From NCBI GenBank assembly GCA_029747585.1, contig JAPEVF010000084.1, forward strand, positions 1 through 64,000: a DNA stretch of 64,000 bases, given 5' to 3'. This DNA comes from Pleurotus djamor. Taxonomy: Eukaryota > Basidiomycota > Agaricomycetes > Agaricales > Pleurotaceae. Position 1 is the stretch's first letter. Every line of letters starts with the position of its first letter. This document shows positions 1-10,283 of the stretch, piece by piece. The notes under the pieces are model-generated. The model had not been told where the DNA came from, ran no database searches, and was given only the letters and a program-made list of their open reading frames with translations. The translations under genes were made by a program, and so were the position numbers.

Positions 1-496
1 AGCGATGGGGGTCGAGGGGGTGGTCGTCGAACTCGAGCTCTGAGAGGGCGGGCGTGCGATGGAGGAAGCGGGCGAGATGGTGGTCGTAGTGGAATGNTGG
101 AGGAGAAACGCGCTAGACGCGGGAGGGGAGTTTGGCTGGGAGGCGGAGAGAAGCCAGCTGGCTGCTGGATCTACGGAGATGTCGAGCGACGTGAGCTCTG
201 ACATGAGGGACAGGGCGATGGCGAGCTGGTGGTAGAAGGCCCTGAGGACGGGGGCATCGCTGGGGACGCTGACGGCNAAAGGACCTGACGCAGCGTGCGA
301 GATGCGGGTTGGCGGCGAGGACGGGGACGACTGCGAGGTTCTTTGCAGAGGGCGAGAGGGCGAGGTGGCGGAAGAGACGGCGCTGAGCGATGGGGAGGAA
401 GGCGGAGGATGTGGCTGCGAGGGCGAGCTGGTCGTTTTCTGGGAGATAGTCGCATACGCGGTCTCTGAGCTCTGCGGGGATGGACGCAAACGACAT
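1..496 (-). CDS. F-box domain protein, partial (3' end beyond window)
   Basis: The protein starts at the ATG at 496 and opens with an F-box-like helix pattern, MSFASIPAELRDRVCDYLPE, followed by an alanine/leucine-rich stretch ending in RHLALSP and VVPVLAANPHLARCVRSF. This matches the usual basidiomycete layout of an F-box followed by leucine-rich, receptor-like repeats. F-box proteins are substrate adaptors of SCF ubiquitin ligases; the substrate cannot be told. The frame breaks at an N at 277. Dropping that N continues the protein as FAVSVPSDAPVL and then an LRR-like LMSELTSLDIS. A second N at 97 breaks it again before HYDHHLARFLHRTPALSELE. I read both as assembly indels. The gene is cut by the left edge and is head-to-head with the AspRS gene, with about 105 bp between starts. 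Confidence 0.6.
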
Positions 497-601
497 GGCT
501 TGGAAGGGCGACAGGTGAAGCTGCTCAAGAGTTTTGTCCAATGGCCCTTTTATCTTTTTCTGCCCTCCCTTATGTAAGCGCTAAGCAACTGCCTCTCTTT
601 C

Positions 602-3600
602 ATGTTCCTCCGACGACTCTATTCCGCGTCAGCCTGCTCAGGTCCAGTTTCCGCGTCCCCCGTAGCTCTCCCTCTGCAATACTGACACACTTGCATCCGC
701 AGTGCCCCACGCATCGCGCACCCACACCTGTGGCCAGCTCTCTCCAGCGAACGCAGGTTCCAAAATAGTCCTCTCTGGCTGGCTCCTTCCCGAAAGGCGT
801 GTGTCCCCATCCATCCTCTCCCACACACGGCGCCTGACTCACCCCCTTCTGCCTTTCACCTCCAAAGAAAGGGAAAACTCGTGTCCTTTTTCCAGCTCAA
901 GGATTCCCATGGAACCACCCAGCTAATTGTCGACCGCGAGCACAAGCCTAACCTTCTCCAGGCCCTCGCCGCTCTCCCTACAGAGTCCGTCGTCCAGGTC
1001 GAGGGAACAGTCCTCTTGAGACCAGACTCTGCAAAACGTCCCGTCAGTCTTCGTTCACTACCCGAGTTCACGCCATTCATTACCCATACCCATACACATA
1101 CGCACAGGGCCCAACAGGCGAAATCGACGTCCGCGTAGACAACTTTACCCTCCTCAACAAGGCCCTCCCAACCCTCCCTTTCTTACCCTCAAATCCACAC
1201 AACCTCGTACGCCACTCTTCCTCACTTACATAATGTCCCCCCTTCCAATCCATTATGTACCCACATCCAGCCAAACGACGAACTCAGATCCACCTACCGC
1301 TATCTCGATCTCCGTCGAGACGCCCTCGCTGCAAATCTCAGGAAACGGAGCAACGTCGCACATATCGTTAGAAACGTGCTCCATGATCAGGGTGTGTCCA
1401 TACACGTTATTATCTCATATCCCATATCTCCATTCCCTAATACACCGTAACACTCCCTTCTCACATCTCACCCTTCTATTCAGGTTTTCTCGAAGTTGAG
1501 ACACCGGTGCTCCTCAGATCGTCCCCTGAGGGTGCCCGTGAATTCCTAGTCCCCACTCGATCGCTCTCCGCCTCCGGTTCTGGACTCAACACCAAGAGTG
1601 ATAGCAATAACGGCACCACCTCCCCCAATGGTAGTAGCAATACCCAACCCACATTCTACGCCCTCCAACAATCCCCCCAACAACCCAAACAACTCCTCAT
1701 CTGTTCCGGCGCCGTGGACAAGTACTTCCAGATCGCACGGTGTTTCCGCGATGAGGACGGGAGGAAGGATCGGCAGCCAGAGTTTACGCAGGTTGATTTG
1801 GAGATGGCGTTTGTTTCGTGGGGCACTCGTCCTCCTGCCACTGCCACTGCTCCTGATACGACTACCGCTAGTGGTGGGGGCGTTGGTATGAACATGAATC
1901 GCTCGACGTCCACTTGGAGGATCGGCGGTACTCAAGTTCGTGACGTTGTCGAGTCCCTCGTACGGCGCATATGGGACGAGGTGGAGGGTGTCAAGCTGCC
2001 AGAGAGGTTCAAGGTCATGACATATCATGACGCGATGACACGTGTGAGTGCTTTTCACTACCACCAATTCAATTATTACACCCCCTACCTCGTCCTCGGT
2101 GCCTTTCAAAGGTCCCTAGGAGTTTCCCCGACGTTTTGCGTCTTCGTTGACTTGTGTTCCTGAATACCTGAGTACTGAATACTGATTTATGGGTTTTTGG
2201 TCTTTGACAGTATGGCTCAGATAAACCCGATACGCGATATGGTCTGGAGGTACGTCCCCCTCCTCCTCTTCTCCTTTCCTCACCAACCCATTTACTCACT
2301 TCCTTATTATTATCGTTATTTATTTTTAATGCAATTAGATAACGAACATCACCCCACACCTCCCACCCCCCATCCGGGAACGGATGGAGAAGTCGGGAGA
2401 GGTGGTGGAGTGTATCGTCGTCAAGCGGGGGTCCAAGTTTATTCGTGCTTCCAATTCCCATTCCAAAGGTGCTGATGAAGGGGGAGTGCGTCACGTCGTG
2501 AGTAGTACAAAGTCTTTGTCGTATTCTTTTAACCCTCCCGCGTTGTTGCTTGACGCGGTCTTTTGAATTCGCGTGACGCGTNTTGGTTGTATTGAATCAT
2601 TCGAACCCTTTTTCGTGCCCTCTTTTTTTTTTTTGAACGCGTTCCCGTGTTCTTTGACTTCGCGTGGTGTGGCGCGTTTTGACTCATCTCATCTCTTCCT
2701 TTCTCTTTTCTCTTTTATGTGCTTATTTATGATTTTATATTGATTTATCTGGATTTAGGAACGTCTTACACTCACTGAAGACAACCTCACTTCGTGGACG
2801 TACGATAATGGCATCGTATCGCGAGCGGTGCCGGGGATGATACGTACGCTAAATGAATCTCGCGACGAACGAGAAGGGAGGGAAGGCGAGTGTAATCTCA
2901 ATAACAAAGTAAACGCAAATGGGAACGCAAATGGGAACGTGGACGTGAACGGGGTACTCAAGTTAAAGCCTGGCGATGACGTATGGATAAGTCGGCGTAC
3001 GCGACTGCCTCAGGTGGGTAATCGATTTGTTGATGCGTTAATACGCGTAACCATTTTCATTCCCACTTCATCGCCTTCATTCCCATTTCATCGACTTTCA
3101 TTCCAACGTCATTCAACTGTATCCTTGCTCCCTGTCGCCACTTCATACCCACTTCACCGACTTCATTCCCGCATCTCTATCTTTTTTTCAATGTCATACA
3201 CCGTTTTACCGATTTACTTCATCCATCCGCTGTCTGCTTCTCAATTCTCAATTCTCAATTCTCAAGTAACCGACCGACCGACTAAATAAATAACTAACTG
3301 ACTCAATGGTTTTTTTTTTTGGTGTTTCGTTATGTAGGGCGGATCTACACCGCTTGGAAGACTACGCACGAAGTTGTTTCAAGAGGCTCAGAGTTTAGGT
3401 TCGTCCGTTCAAATTTCTTTTCTTTTCAATTTTTTTCTATCCATACCCCGTTCGCGTTCGCGTTTACCGAGTACTATCTCCTTGCTTTTGATTATCTCCT
3501 TCCTTTGATTATCTACTTCCCCTTCGCCCTACTCCCCATCACCCATCTCCCCAACCACCCGCCAGGCATCCAATCAACTCCCCGTTCTCCCTTTTTCTCC

Positions 3601-5178
3601 ATCAAATCAACTAACCGTATCAACCCATCCAGGCGACTACACACCACCATCCAAACCGCATTTCCTCTGGATAACCGAGTTCCCGCTGTTCACGCGCGCG
3701 GATCAAGATAAGGAGTTCCTTGCCCATGGACGATGGAGTAGCACGCATCATNCGTTTACGGCGCCGATGTGGGAGGACGTTGGGGGGATGTGGAGGGGCG
3801 AGTGGGAGGAGGTGGGTGTTTCTTATTTTTTTTTTNGATTTTTTCGAGTTGGTGGATGTGAACGATCGTCTAATCGTATATGGCCACATACGTTTTGGTT
3901 CCGTTCGTTCGCTCACCGAACGGACATCCGATCGATGTAGACGGGGATGTGGACGGACGGGGCTTCTTTTCATCTTTTTTTTCTTGTTCACCGGCGGTGN
4001 TTTTTTTTTCTATCATCCGTCCCTCCGTCTATCTGTTCTGTCCGTCTATCTGTGCATCCACCTTCTTTTCATCCCCGATATCTTCGACATGCCTTCCCCC
4101 TTCCCTTTCCTCATTTCCTCTTCCTCATTCCCTCATTCCTTCACCCGGGGGATCAAAAAATCAAAAAACCATACAATCAAAGCACGAAACGTAAACTAAC
4201 TCCGGGCGTCTGTCCCTTTTTTCCTCGTTGGTTTTGGTTTTTGTAGGTCCGCGGGCAACATTACGACTTGGTACTGAATGGCGTTGAGATCGGTGGTGGG
4301 TCGGTTAGGATACACGATGCGGCCATGCAGGAGTACGTTTTCTCTGAGGTTCTTCAGGTTAGTGACATATTACATTATTGCATCCCCACCACGCCATGCA
4401 AATTCGACACACTGCGCACACTATACCATACAAACACATCACACCATACGACACCACACACGACACCACGGAGTGGACCCAAGGCATAGCCACAATAACG
4501 CAAACGCAAACGCAAACGCATAAACGCAAGTTGCGCTTTTCGCGTTTCGCGTAAATGAATTTGATCGTTTCCCTTGCCTACTCGCCACTCCCCTTTTCAT
4601 TCTCGCCTTTTCATCTTTGTCCTACCGTGAACCGTGTACTAATCAATTCTTTTTCGCGATCTCTTTAGCTCAACGAACAAGAGAAAGCACCGTTCGATCA
4701 TCTGCTGCATGCCCTAAAATGTGGCGCGCCACCTCACGGGGGTATTGCTCTTGGTACGTCGTGTTCTACGCCCANTTCCCCCCCCCCCCCCCCATCTCGA
4801 ACATTCCAAAGGGCTAATAGATAACGAACCTTTCCCTCTTTTTACCTCTTTTTCTCTTGCCTATCCCTATCGTCCTTCTTTCTCCTCTCCGTGTTTCCCT
4901 ATTCATATTGCCTTTCCCTTCTTTCCCTATGACTCCCTTCCTTTAATCCTTCCATCCTTCCATCCTCTTCCCCGTCCCCATCCTTCCTTTCCCTTTCTTT
5001 CTCAGGCTTTGATCGCCTTATGGCGATTCTGTGCCAGGCACAGTCCATACGCGACGTGATCGCATTCCCCAAAACGAGTGTCGGAACCGACTTGCTGTTC
5101 AAGAGTCCAGCACCGGTCAGTGAAGAAGTGCTCCAGCAGTATGGCCTACAACAACTCACGACTGCGTCGACGAAGTAA
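602..5178 (+). CDS. MSD1: Mitochondrial aspartyl-tRNA synthetase (bacterial type), many introns
   Basis: A class II aminoacyl-tRNA synthetase that charges mitochondrial tRNA-Asp. Exon 1 (602-641) gives [13 protein letters not shown], a typical matrix-targeting start, and is spliced to 703, giving [17 protein letters not shown], the bacterial-type AspRS opening. The OB-fold exon has [13 protein letters not shown]. The catalytic core follows: [11 protein letters not shown], then [20 protein letters not shown] (motif 1 region), [13 protein letters not shown] (motif 2), [35 protein letters not shown] and [13 protein letters not shown] (motif 3), ending RDVIAFPKT and a C-terminal tail, with a TAA at 5176-5178. 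About a dozen exons are needed. Introns from about 2.04 kb onward are unusually long and pyrimidine-rich. The protein also carries Ser/Asn/Gly-rich inserts (around 1560-1690 and 2890-2950). Some exon edges are approximate. Confidence 0.88.
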
Positions 5179-5396
5179 GGATATATATAACACCCATATG
5201 GACATAGACTGGACATGGAGTAATAATGTACGTGATTCGTTGGGGATCGCGAGGAAAAAGTAGGTAAGTATAGGTATTACTATAGACATATCACACGCAT
5301 AATGCAATAACCACCCGTTTCGAGAACACACAAAGAGAGAGATAGAGGGGTAGAGAGAACGAGATAGAAAAAAAGTTCTATCTCTGGAATGGAACT

Positions 5397-7262
5397 TCAT
5401 AGAGCAAGTATTTTAACGGTCTGATCAGGTGGTTTGGATTCAAGAGGTTCATCAGGTAACGGGGGAGGAGAATCAGGGGTAAACACAGCAGAATGCCGAG
5501 GTGTCAAGTCCTCATCCCCATTCCCCATAACGGCATATGGAGACTGTCCATACGTGAAATTGGTCCAACTGTTCCCAGCAGGTTCCTGAGAAGCGGACCC
5601 GTTGGCAGTCACGGTAGTAGAAGACGCTGATCGACCATGTGAGATGGTTTCCGTGTCCCCATTATCGAAGCGTGAGTGACTTTCATCAATTACCGATAGC
5701 ATGGAACGAAGTTTTGAATCGGACTTGCGAGAGAAGTGTCCCAGTCCAAATGCGGGTGGCACGGACTGTCTACGCTGAGCATGTGATGATGATGGGGGAG
5801 AGGATGATCGGGGTGGGGTGGTCTTGGGAGAGATTGATTTGGGGGAAGAGGCGTCTGACCATTCAGATGATGATGAGGAAGAGTCGATGGAAGGAAACGA
5901 AACGCTATTGTTCAAGCCCCATGAGGTTGGTGTGGTTGATATGGGTAAACCCCTTAGCGCTTCAGGCTCGGGGGTTTGTGTCAGCGGGCTTGGGGACGCC
6001 GATGGGTGATTTGGCATGATAGAAAGAGGGGGTAGAATGCTGAAGATTTGATCCTCTGCTTGCGGTGGCCCATACGAATCAAACGGGTCTGGTACTACAT
6101 TGAGCATGGGTTCAATAATGGGGTCAGAACTATATTTCATGCGATCAGCGCCGGTCTGTACAGCTCTCGATAAGAACAGAGTGGGTACATACGCCTTGGC
6201 AGTAAACCTGTCAAATACATCCATTGTTGAACGAACCACCAGGCATATCTATTTTGGAAGGAAGGATCAGAGAACGATGCGGGCAGCTCGGAGATCAACG
6301 CTTACTTTGCCCTGTACAACATCCCACACCTCCTCTTCATGATCCATGATTTCTTGGTAATGGGCTTTCTTCAAGTCGTCGAGATCATCGACTTGACGCT
6401 GGAGAACTGCGAGGGCTTCCCGGAAGCTCTGCAAATCTATCGGGGTCGGTCATCAATAACCGTCAACTTCTAAAACTACCATGGAGTCACTCACTGCGTT
6501 CCTTGCGGTTCATGTTGCGCATTTCGGTCTCCCGAATTACACGACTCTTCTCTCGAAGTGCGGCTTCGTAGGTAGCAGATCGTTCCTTATCAAGGAGAAG
6601 GGAGTCATGAAATGAAGAGGCTAGAAGGCGTGCCTAAACTCACATTCACTATGGTGCGGTATGTGTCTAAATGCTGTCTCATGGGCTTCTCGAATTTCTT
6701 ATCCAAAGTTTCGGCCTGGACATTAATAGTCAGTACTGATAGCAAGCGTATACTGCGTTCACATACAAGTACATGCCACTGGTTTCCCATGAGATGGTGC
6801 ACGCCAGACGCTGCTAGGAGCCTTGATCCAGCTTCATATGTCGGACCCTTGAGCCTGGAGACCGTATCCCAGTTAGTGGAGATACGAGAACTGCGCAAGC
6901 CTCCTTACCCAGAGCATACAGCCATAGCATCCGCAAAAGCGGCCGTAGCTCGCGACATAGTAATCAAGGCCGCTCTGTAATTCGCGCAGGTCTCCACAAG
7001 CTTGAAACCGCTCCAGTCAGCTTTCCTGACTCCACATCCGTAGCCAAGTGAGAGTTCAACGTACATCGTCGAACGCTGAGAGACTGGACTTCAAGTCATT
7101 TCGTGTGATTATCTTTTCCGGGCCATCGTTGCCAAAGTTCATTGCGGAGACATGAGTGGTATCTGAAAATGTCGGGGATGGTGGGCCTGGTGAGGCGGTA
7201 CTGCTACGGCGTCGACCAGTTAGAGAACGGAGTGAAGGCAGACGTGGCCTGCTTGGTGCCAT
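5397..7262 (-). CDS. BAR-like coiled-coil protein, IVY1-like
   Basis: The start at 7262 gives MAPSRPRLPSLRSLTGRRR, a basic Ser-rich leader. Spliced exons then give a helical, coiled-coil region: RAALITMSRATAAFADAM, LDKKFEKPMRQHLDTYRTI, DLQSFREALAVLQRQVDDLD and YQEIMDHEEEVWDVVQGK. Next come STMDVFDRFTAKA and NVVPDPFDSYGPPQAEDQIF. The last exon (5397-6239) is Ser/Pro-rich and disordered. The central region resembles the fungal I-BAR proteins of the Ivy1 type, which bind phosphoinositides and act on endosome/vacuole membranes with Ypt7 and the HOPS complex in yeast. The BAR-like fold is fairly secure from the helix pattern; the Ivy1 assignment is an inference. Introns are short and start GT. The gene runs tail-to-tail against the AspRS gene, with 218 bp between stops. 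Confidence 0.6.
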
Positions 7263-7673
7263 CGCAGGGAAAAGCTTGCTAAAGGCGAGTCGACAATGGT
7301 TGTGGTCGGCGTAGGTGTAATACGTACTGCGTATTGCAAGGAAACAAAGTTCTACGATACAAATAGACGCCCGTCGGTGCAAAATCGGCTACACCTTCAA
7401 ACCTCCACAACAACCTTGGTAGGGTAATGGTGCTCAATTGGGGGTGCGGGATATCAATATTCATGGACATATGGTAGTAGTCGCCGGAGCAGTATCAATA
7501 TAGGATAAATGCATTCTAATTTGTGGATGAGACGCGAAAATGCGACCAGACAAGCATAACCACCATGCCCAGGTATAACAGACGAATGCACCGTCCAATA
7601 TATCACCACCTGAAGAGGGTTCGGTGCCATCAGTTTAATCCTACGTCAAGAAAAAGGTTCGATGCTCACCGTG
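7263..7673. other. Intergenic 411 bp (promoter of BAR-like gene, 3' flank of bL19m)
   Basis: No convincing coding frame or RNA gene. It must hold the promoter of the gene starting at 7262 and the terminator of the gene ending at 7674; no clear TATA box was seen near 7262. Confidence 0.5.
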
Positions 7674-8192
7674 TTACCGTTTGGCACCCGCTAGCATGCT
7701 CATTTTGTCAGGCGAATCTCTGAGGTAGAATAGTTTCGCTCTGCGCATTCTTCCCTTTGGCGGCTTTTGTACGACGCGAATATCCTTCAAATGTGGGGAA
7801 TTCACGAACACCTGCATCTCCACTCCCGTCCGCTGGATGATGTTCCGCAACAAGAACGATGTATCCATGCCCCGACGGCGGATACCGAGCAGAACTCCAG
7901 TGAATGTTGTTGGTGCGTGTTCCATCGTGACGGTGATGATAGAACCGGGCTGGAGTCGCGAGGGGGATGTGCGCGAGAAGTATGTTCGCAAGATACGCTG
8001 CTTTTCTGGTGTCGGAAGCGTCTTTTGGAGGTGAGCCATGATGCCCTTTCCGGCCTGAAGAGCCTTTGAGACGGCTGGGGGTTCGGGGTGGACTATGGCA
8101 GTCTTCGAGAATGGGAAGCCAGAGGTGACTGTGGACGAAGGAGGGGCCGTGGACAGTCGGCGTACAGCATGTCGAAGAAAGCTGCCGGACAT
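7674..8192 (-). CDS. IMG1: Mitochondrial large-subunit ribosomal protein bL19m
   Basis: A single-exon gene of 172 codons. I chose the ATG at 8192 (MSGSFLRHAVRRLSTAPPSS) because it gives a basic/Ser mitochondrial presequence; the upstream ATG in frame only adds non-conserved residues. The bL19 domain fills the C-terminal half. It includes PGSIITVTMEHAP, the core TFTGVLLGIRRRGMDTSFLL (compare the bacterial FEGVVIARRGRG motif), GVEMQVFVNSPHLKDIRVVQ, and the closing GRMRRAKLFYLRD (compare KVRRAKLYYLR). The protein sits in the mitoribosomal large subunit at the subunit interface. In yeast the equivalent is Img1. The family call is strong; the symbol follows yeast orthology. Confidence 0.87.
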   Translation of the reverse strand: MSGSFLRHAVRRLSTAPPSSTVTSGFPFSKTAIVHPEPPAVSKALQAGKGIMAHLQKTLPTPEKQRILRTYFSRTSPSRLQPGSIITVTMEHAPTTFTGVLLGIRRRGMDTSFLLRNIIQRTGVEMQVFVNSPHLKDIRVVQKPPKGRMRRAKLFYLRDSPDKMSMLAGAKR

Positions 8193-8484
8193 TTCAGTGA
8201 AGTGAAGAGATGTGCAAACGCGCGAAAGCGCCAGTCCATATTGGCCGGCAACCTCCGCGGTCAAGTTTCGCTCAAAAAGCCTCAAAGATACAATCAACTC
8301 GTCACCAAAGCTAGAAAAGAAGATAATTTATTACAGAACTATGTACTCATAATACGTTTGACACTCGCACTTATATACACAGGCGTATGTAGTTCTTGAG
8401 CTAATCAAACAAAAAACGACGAAAAAGATGGCTGGCCTACCCTGGTTGATAGGCCAGCCATGGAGCTTTTGAGTAGTACTTAAC

Positions 8485-9374
8485 CTAAAATCCGCGTCCT
8501 CTCCCCCTGAAGAGAAAGGATCATCAGAATTTGCGTGCGGGCAAAAGGTTGCTTCACTCACCTTCCACGACCTCTTCCATACGGACTGTAACCTCGGTAA
8601 CCGCCCCTGTGTCCACCTCTATACCCACCTCGACCGCCACCACGACCTCGGTTGAATCCAGGAATATTCGTTCGCTTTGGCGTTACCTGAGACATTGTTT
8701 AGCATTGCATTGACAAAGAAGACGGAACGGTATACCTTGATCAATCTTCCTCGGAAAAGAGAATTGTCCATGGCGACGGCAGCATCAATGTGTTCAGGTT
8801 CTGCAAATTCAACGTACGCGTACCTATGTGGGAAACGCGAAACAAATTCAGTATTTCGACTCGGCACTTCCGGCGCCATTCGACTCACCCTTTAGGATGT
8901 CCAGTGAACTTATCACAAAGGATGGTCACTCGGTTTATCGTCCCGCAAGCTTGAAAGTGAACCTGAATTTCTTCGGGGGTTGCACTGTAGTCCACCTGGT
9001 CCACATATGTCAACGGGCGTGTAAGTAACTGGTTATTGGGCGCGAGGAAGAAGCGACACACGTTGCCAACATAAACACTACGCCCGTCAGCCGCAGCCTT
9101 GTCCTCCTCGGTGTCCATTGCCGAGCCACCGTCCTCCCCATCCATACTACTCGCTTGTTCAGCCGCTGCTTGAAGCTCCCTGAGCTTCTTGGCTTCTCTT
9201 TCCATCTCTTCAACCCGCTGTTTCATAAGGAGGATTTCCTGCGAGAATGAAATAGTACAAAAGGCAGAAGCTTGTGGCATAAGAAATCACCTTAGATTCA
9301 GCTTCTTCTCCATCGTCAATGATAGGATCGGGGACAGCACTTGAGGCTAGCTGAGGAGTGTCGACGTCGGCCAT
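8485..9374 (-). CDS. PAB2: Nuclear poly(A)-binding protein 2 (PABPN1/Pab2 type)
   Basis: Exon 1 starts at 9374 ([17 protein letters not shown], acidic). Later exons give a short coiled coil, [20 protein letters not shown], then one RRM. RNP2 is RSVYVGNV, followed by [38 protein letters not shown]1 [16 protein letters not shown] and [12 protein letters not shown]. The tail is [17 protein letters not shown] with further RGG/RGY repeats, and a tiny last exon (about 8485-8505) that adds GRGRGF and a TAG. Acidic N-terminus, coiled coil, single RRM and arginine-rich tail in this order are diagnostic of PABPN1/Pab2, which binds nascent poly(A) tails in the nucleus, sets tail length and links to exosome control. 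The RGG tail is a likely arginine-methylation site. At least five exons. Confidence 0.88.
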
Positions 9375-10283
9375 GGTAACTTGGTTGCTCGCCTGACTCT
9401 GACGCGAAGTGAAAAGTTGCCTGTATCGTGGGAAAGCATTGAGTCCCGTGACTCATGATGTCATTTGACACCCCTAGAAAGCCCTAAACCGCAACGGCGC
9501 TGCCCTCACCATCGATCGATGCTGGATTCCAGCGTCCAGAAATCAACAGGGAGNAAAAATTATATTGGATGCATGATGAGCCAAGCCTGTTACGCCTGTT
9601 ACGCCTTCTCATATGACCACCCGCGTGCTCTGACCGAAAACCAGGGCGGCCTTTCTAGAATTTGGGTAGTCTCTTCCTTATGGAAGGCCAGCGCTTCCAG
9701 CTGTTCTCAAAATCGTAGACGCAGCGAAAATTCAGATATGTTGACCCAAAAGGCAGTTTCACTCCACCTTTGCGATGGGATGGGGCAAGTGTGTGGAGGG
9801 GAGGTGGAGAAACTCTCCGAAATTGGGAATTTTGATAACGAACGAACTTTTGTTTGCCGTCTAGGATTTTGCGAATAGCTGTCAAAAGGGTTCCCAAAAT
9901 AAAGATAGACGACATGGCCTTTCTCCCCAGTACGCGTCGAGTAAACCGCAAAAAATAGGCTATATTTAAAAACTCCGGTAGTGGCGGGACACTTTGCTTA
10001 CATAATCTGGGCAGTATTGTCGTTCGGAGTTTGGTGACCTCTCTGAGCTAGCCACCAAGCTGCCACCGGCCAACTTTCAAACCACATTGCCCTCATCTCC
10101 ACAAACAAGCCACAGTGACAGGCGCTCTCAGACAGACATTGCCATTGTCGCTAGCTACGCCCAGTAAGTGGGAATCACGGGCCGAACCGAGCCCCCTTGC
10201 GCTGATTCGCACGATATTTGCTGACAGTCCCTTATTTACTCTTCATCTCCATATAAGATACTCTTGTCTCGCAATTCGGTCAG
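9375..10283. other. Intergenic 909 bp, divergent promoter region
   Basis: This region lies between the Pab2 gene (minus) and the Zn2Cys6 gene (plus). An open frame at about 9465-9878 shows no family motif and spans an N, so I left it out. A TATA-like atataagata occurs at 10251-10260, 25-30 bp upstream of the regulator's ATG. There are also AT-rich segments near 9960. Nothing else was recognised. Confidence 0.45.

Noticed and set aside
1546..2109. 187-codon minus-strand frame
   Set aside because: Antisense to the AspRS catalytic exon, which has motif 1 and motif 2.
9465..9878. Possible 137-codon gene
   Set aside because: Contains an N, has no family signal, and no intron support; it lies in a promoter region.
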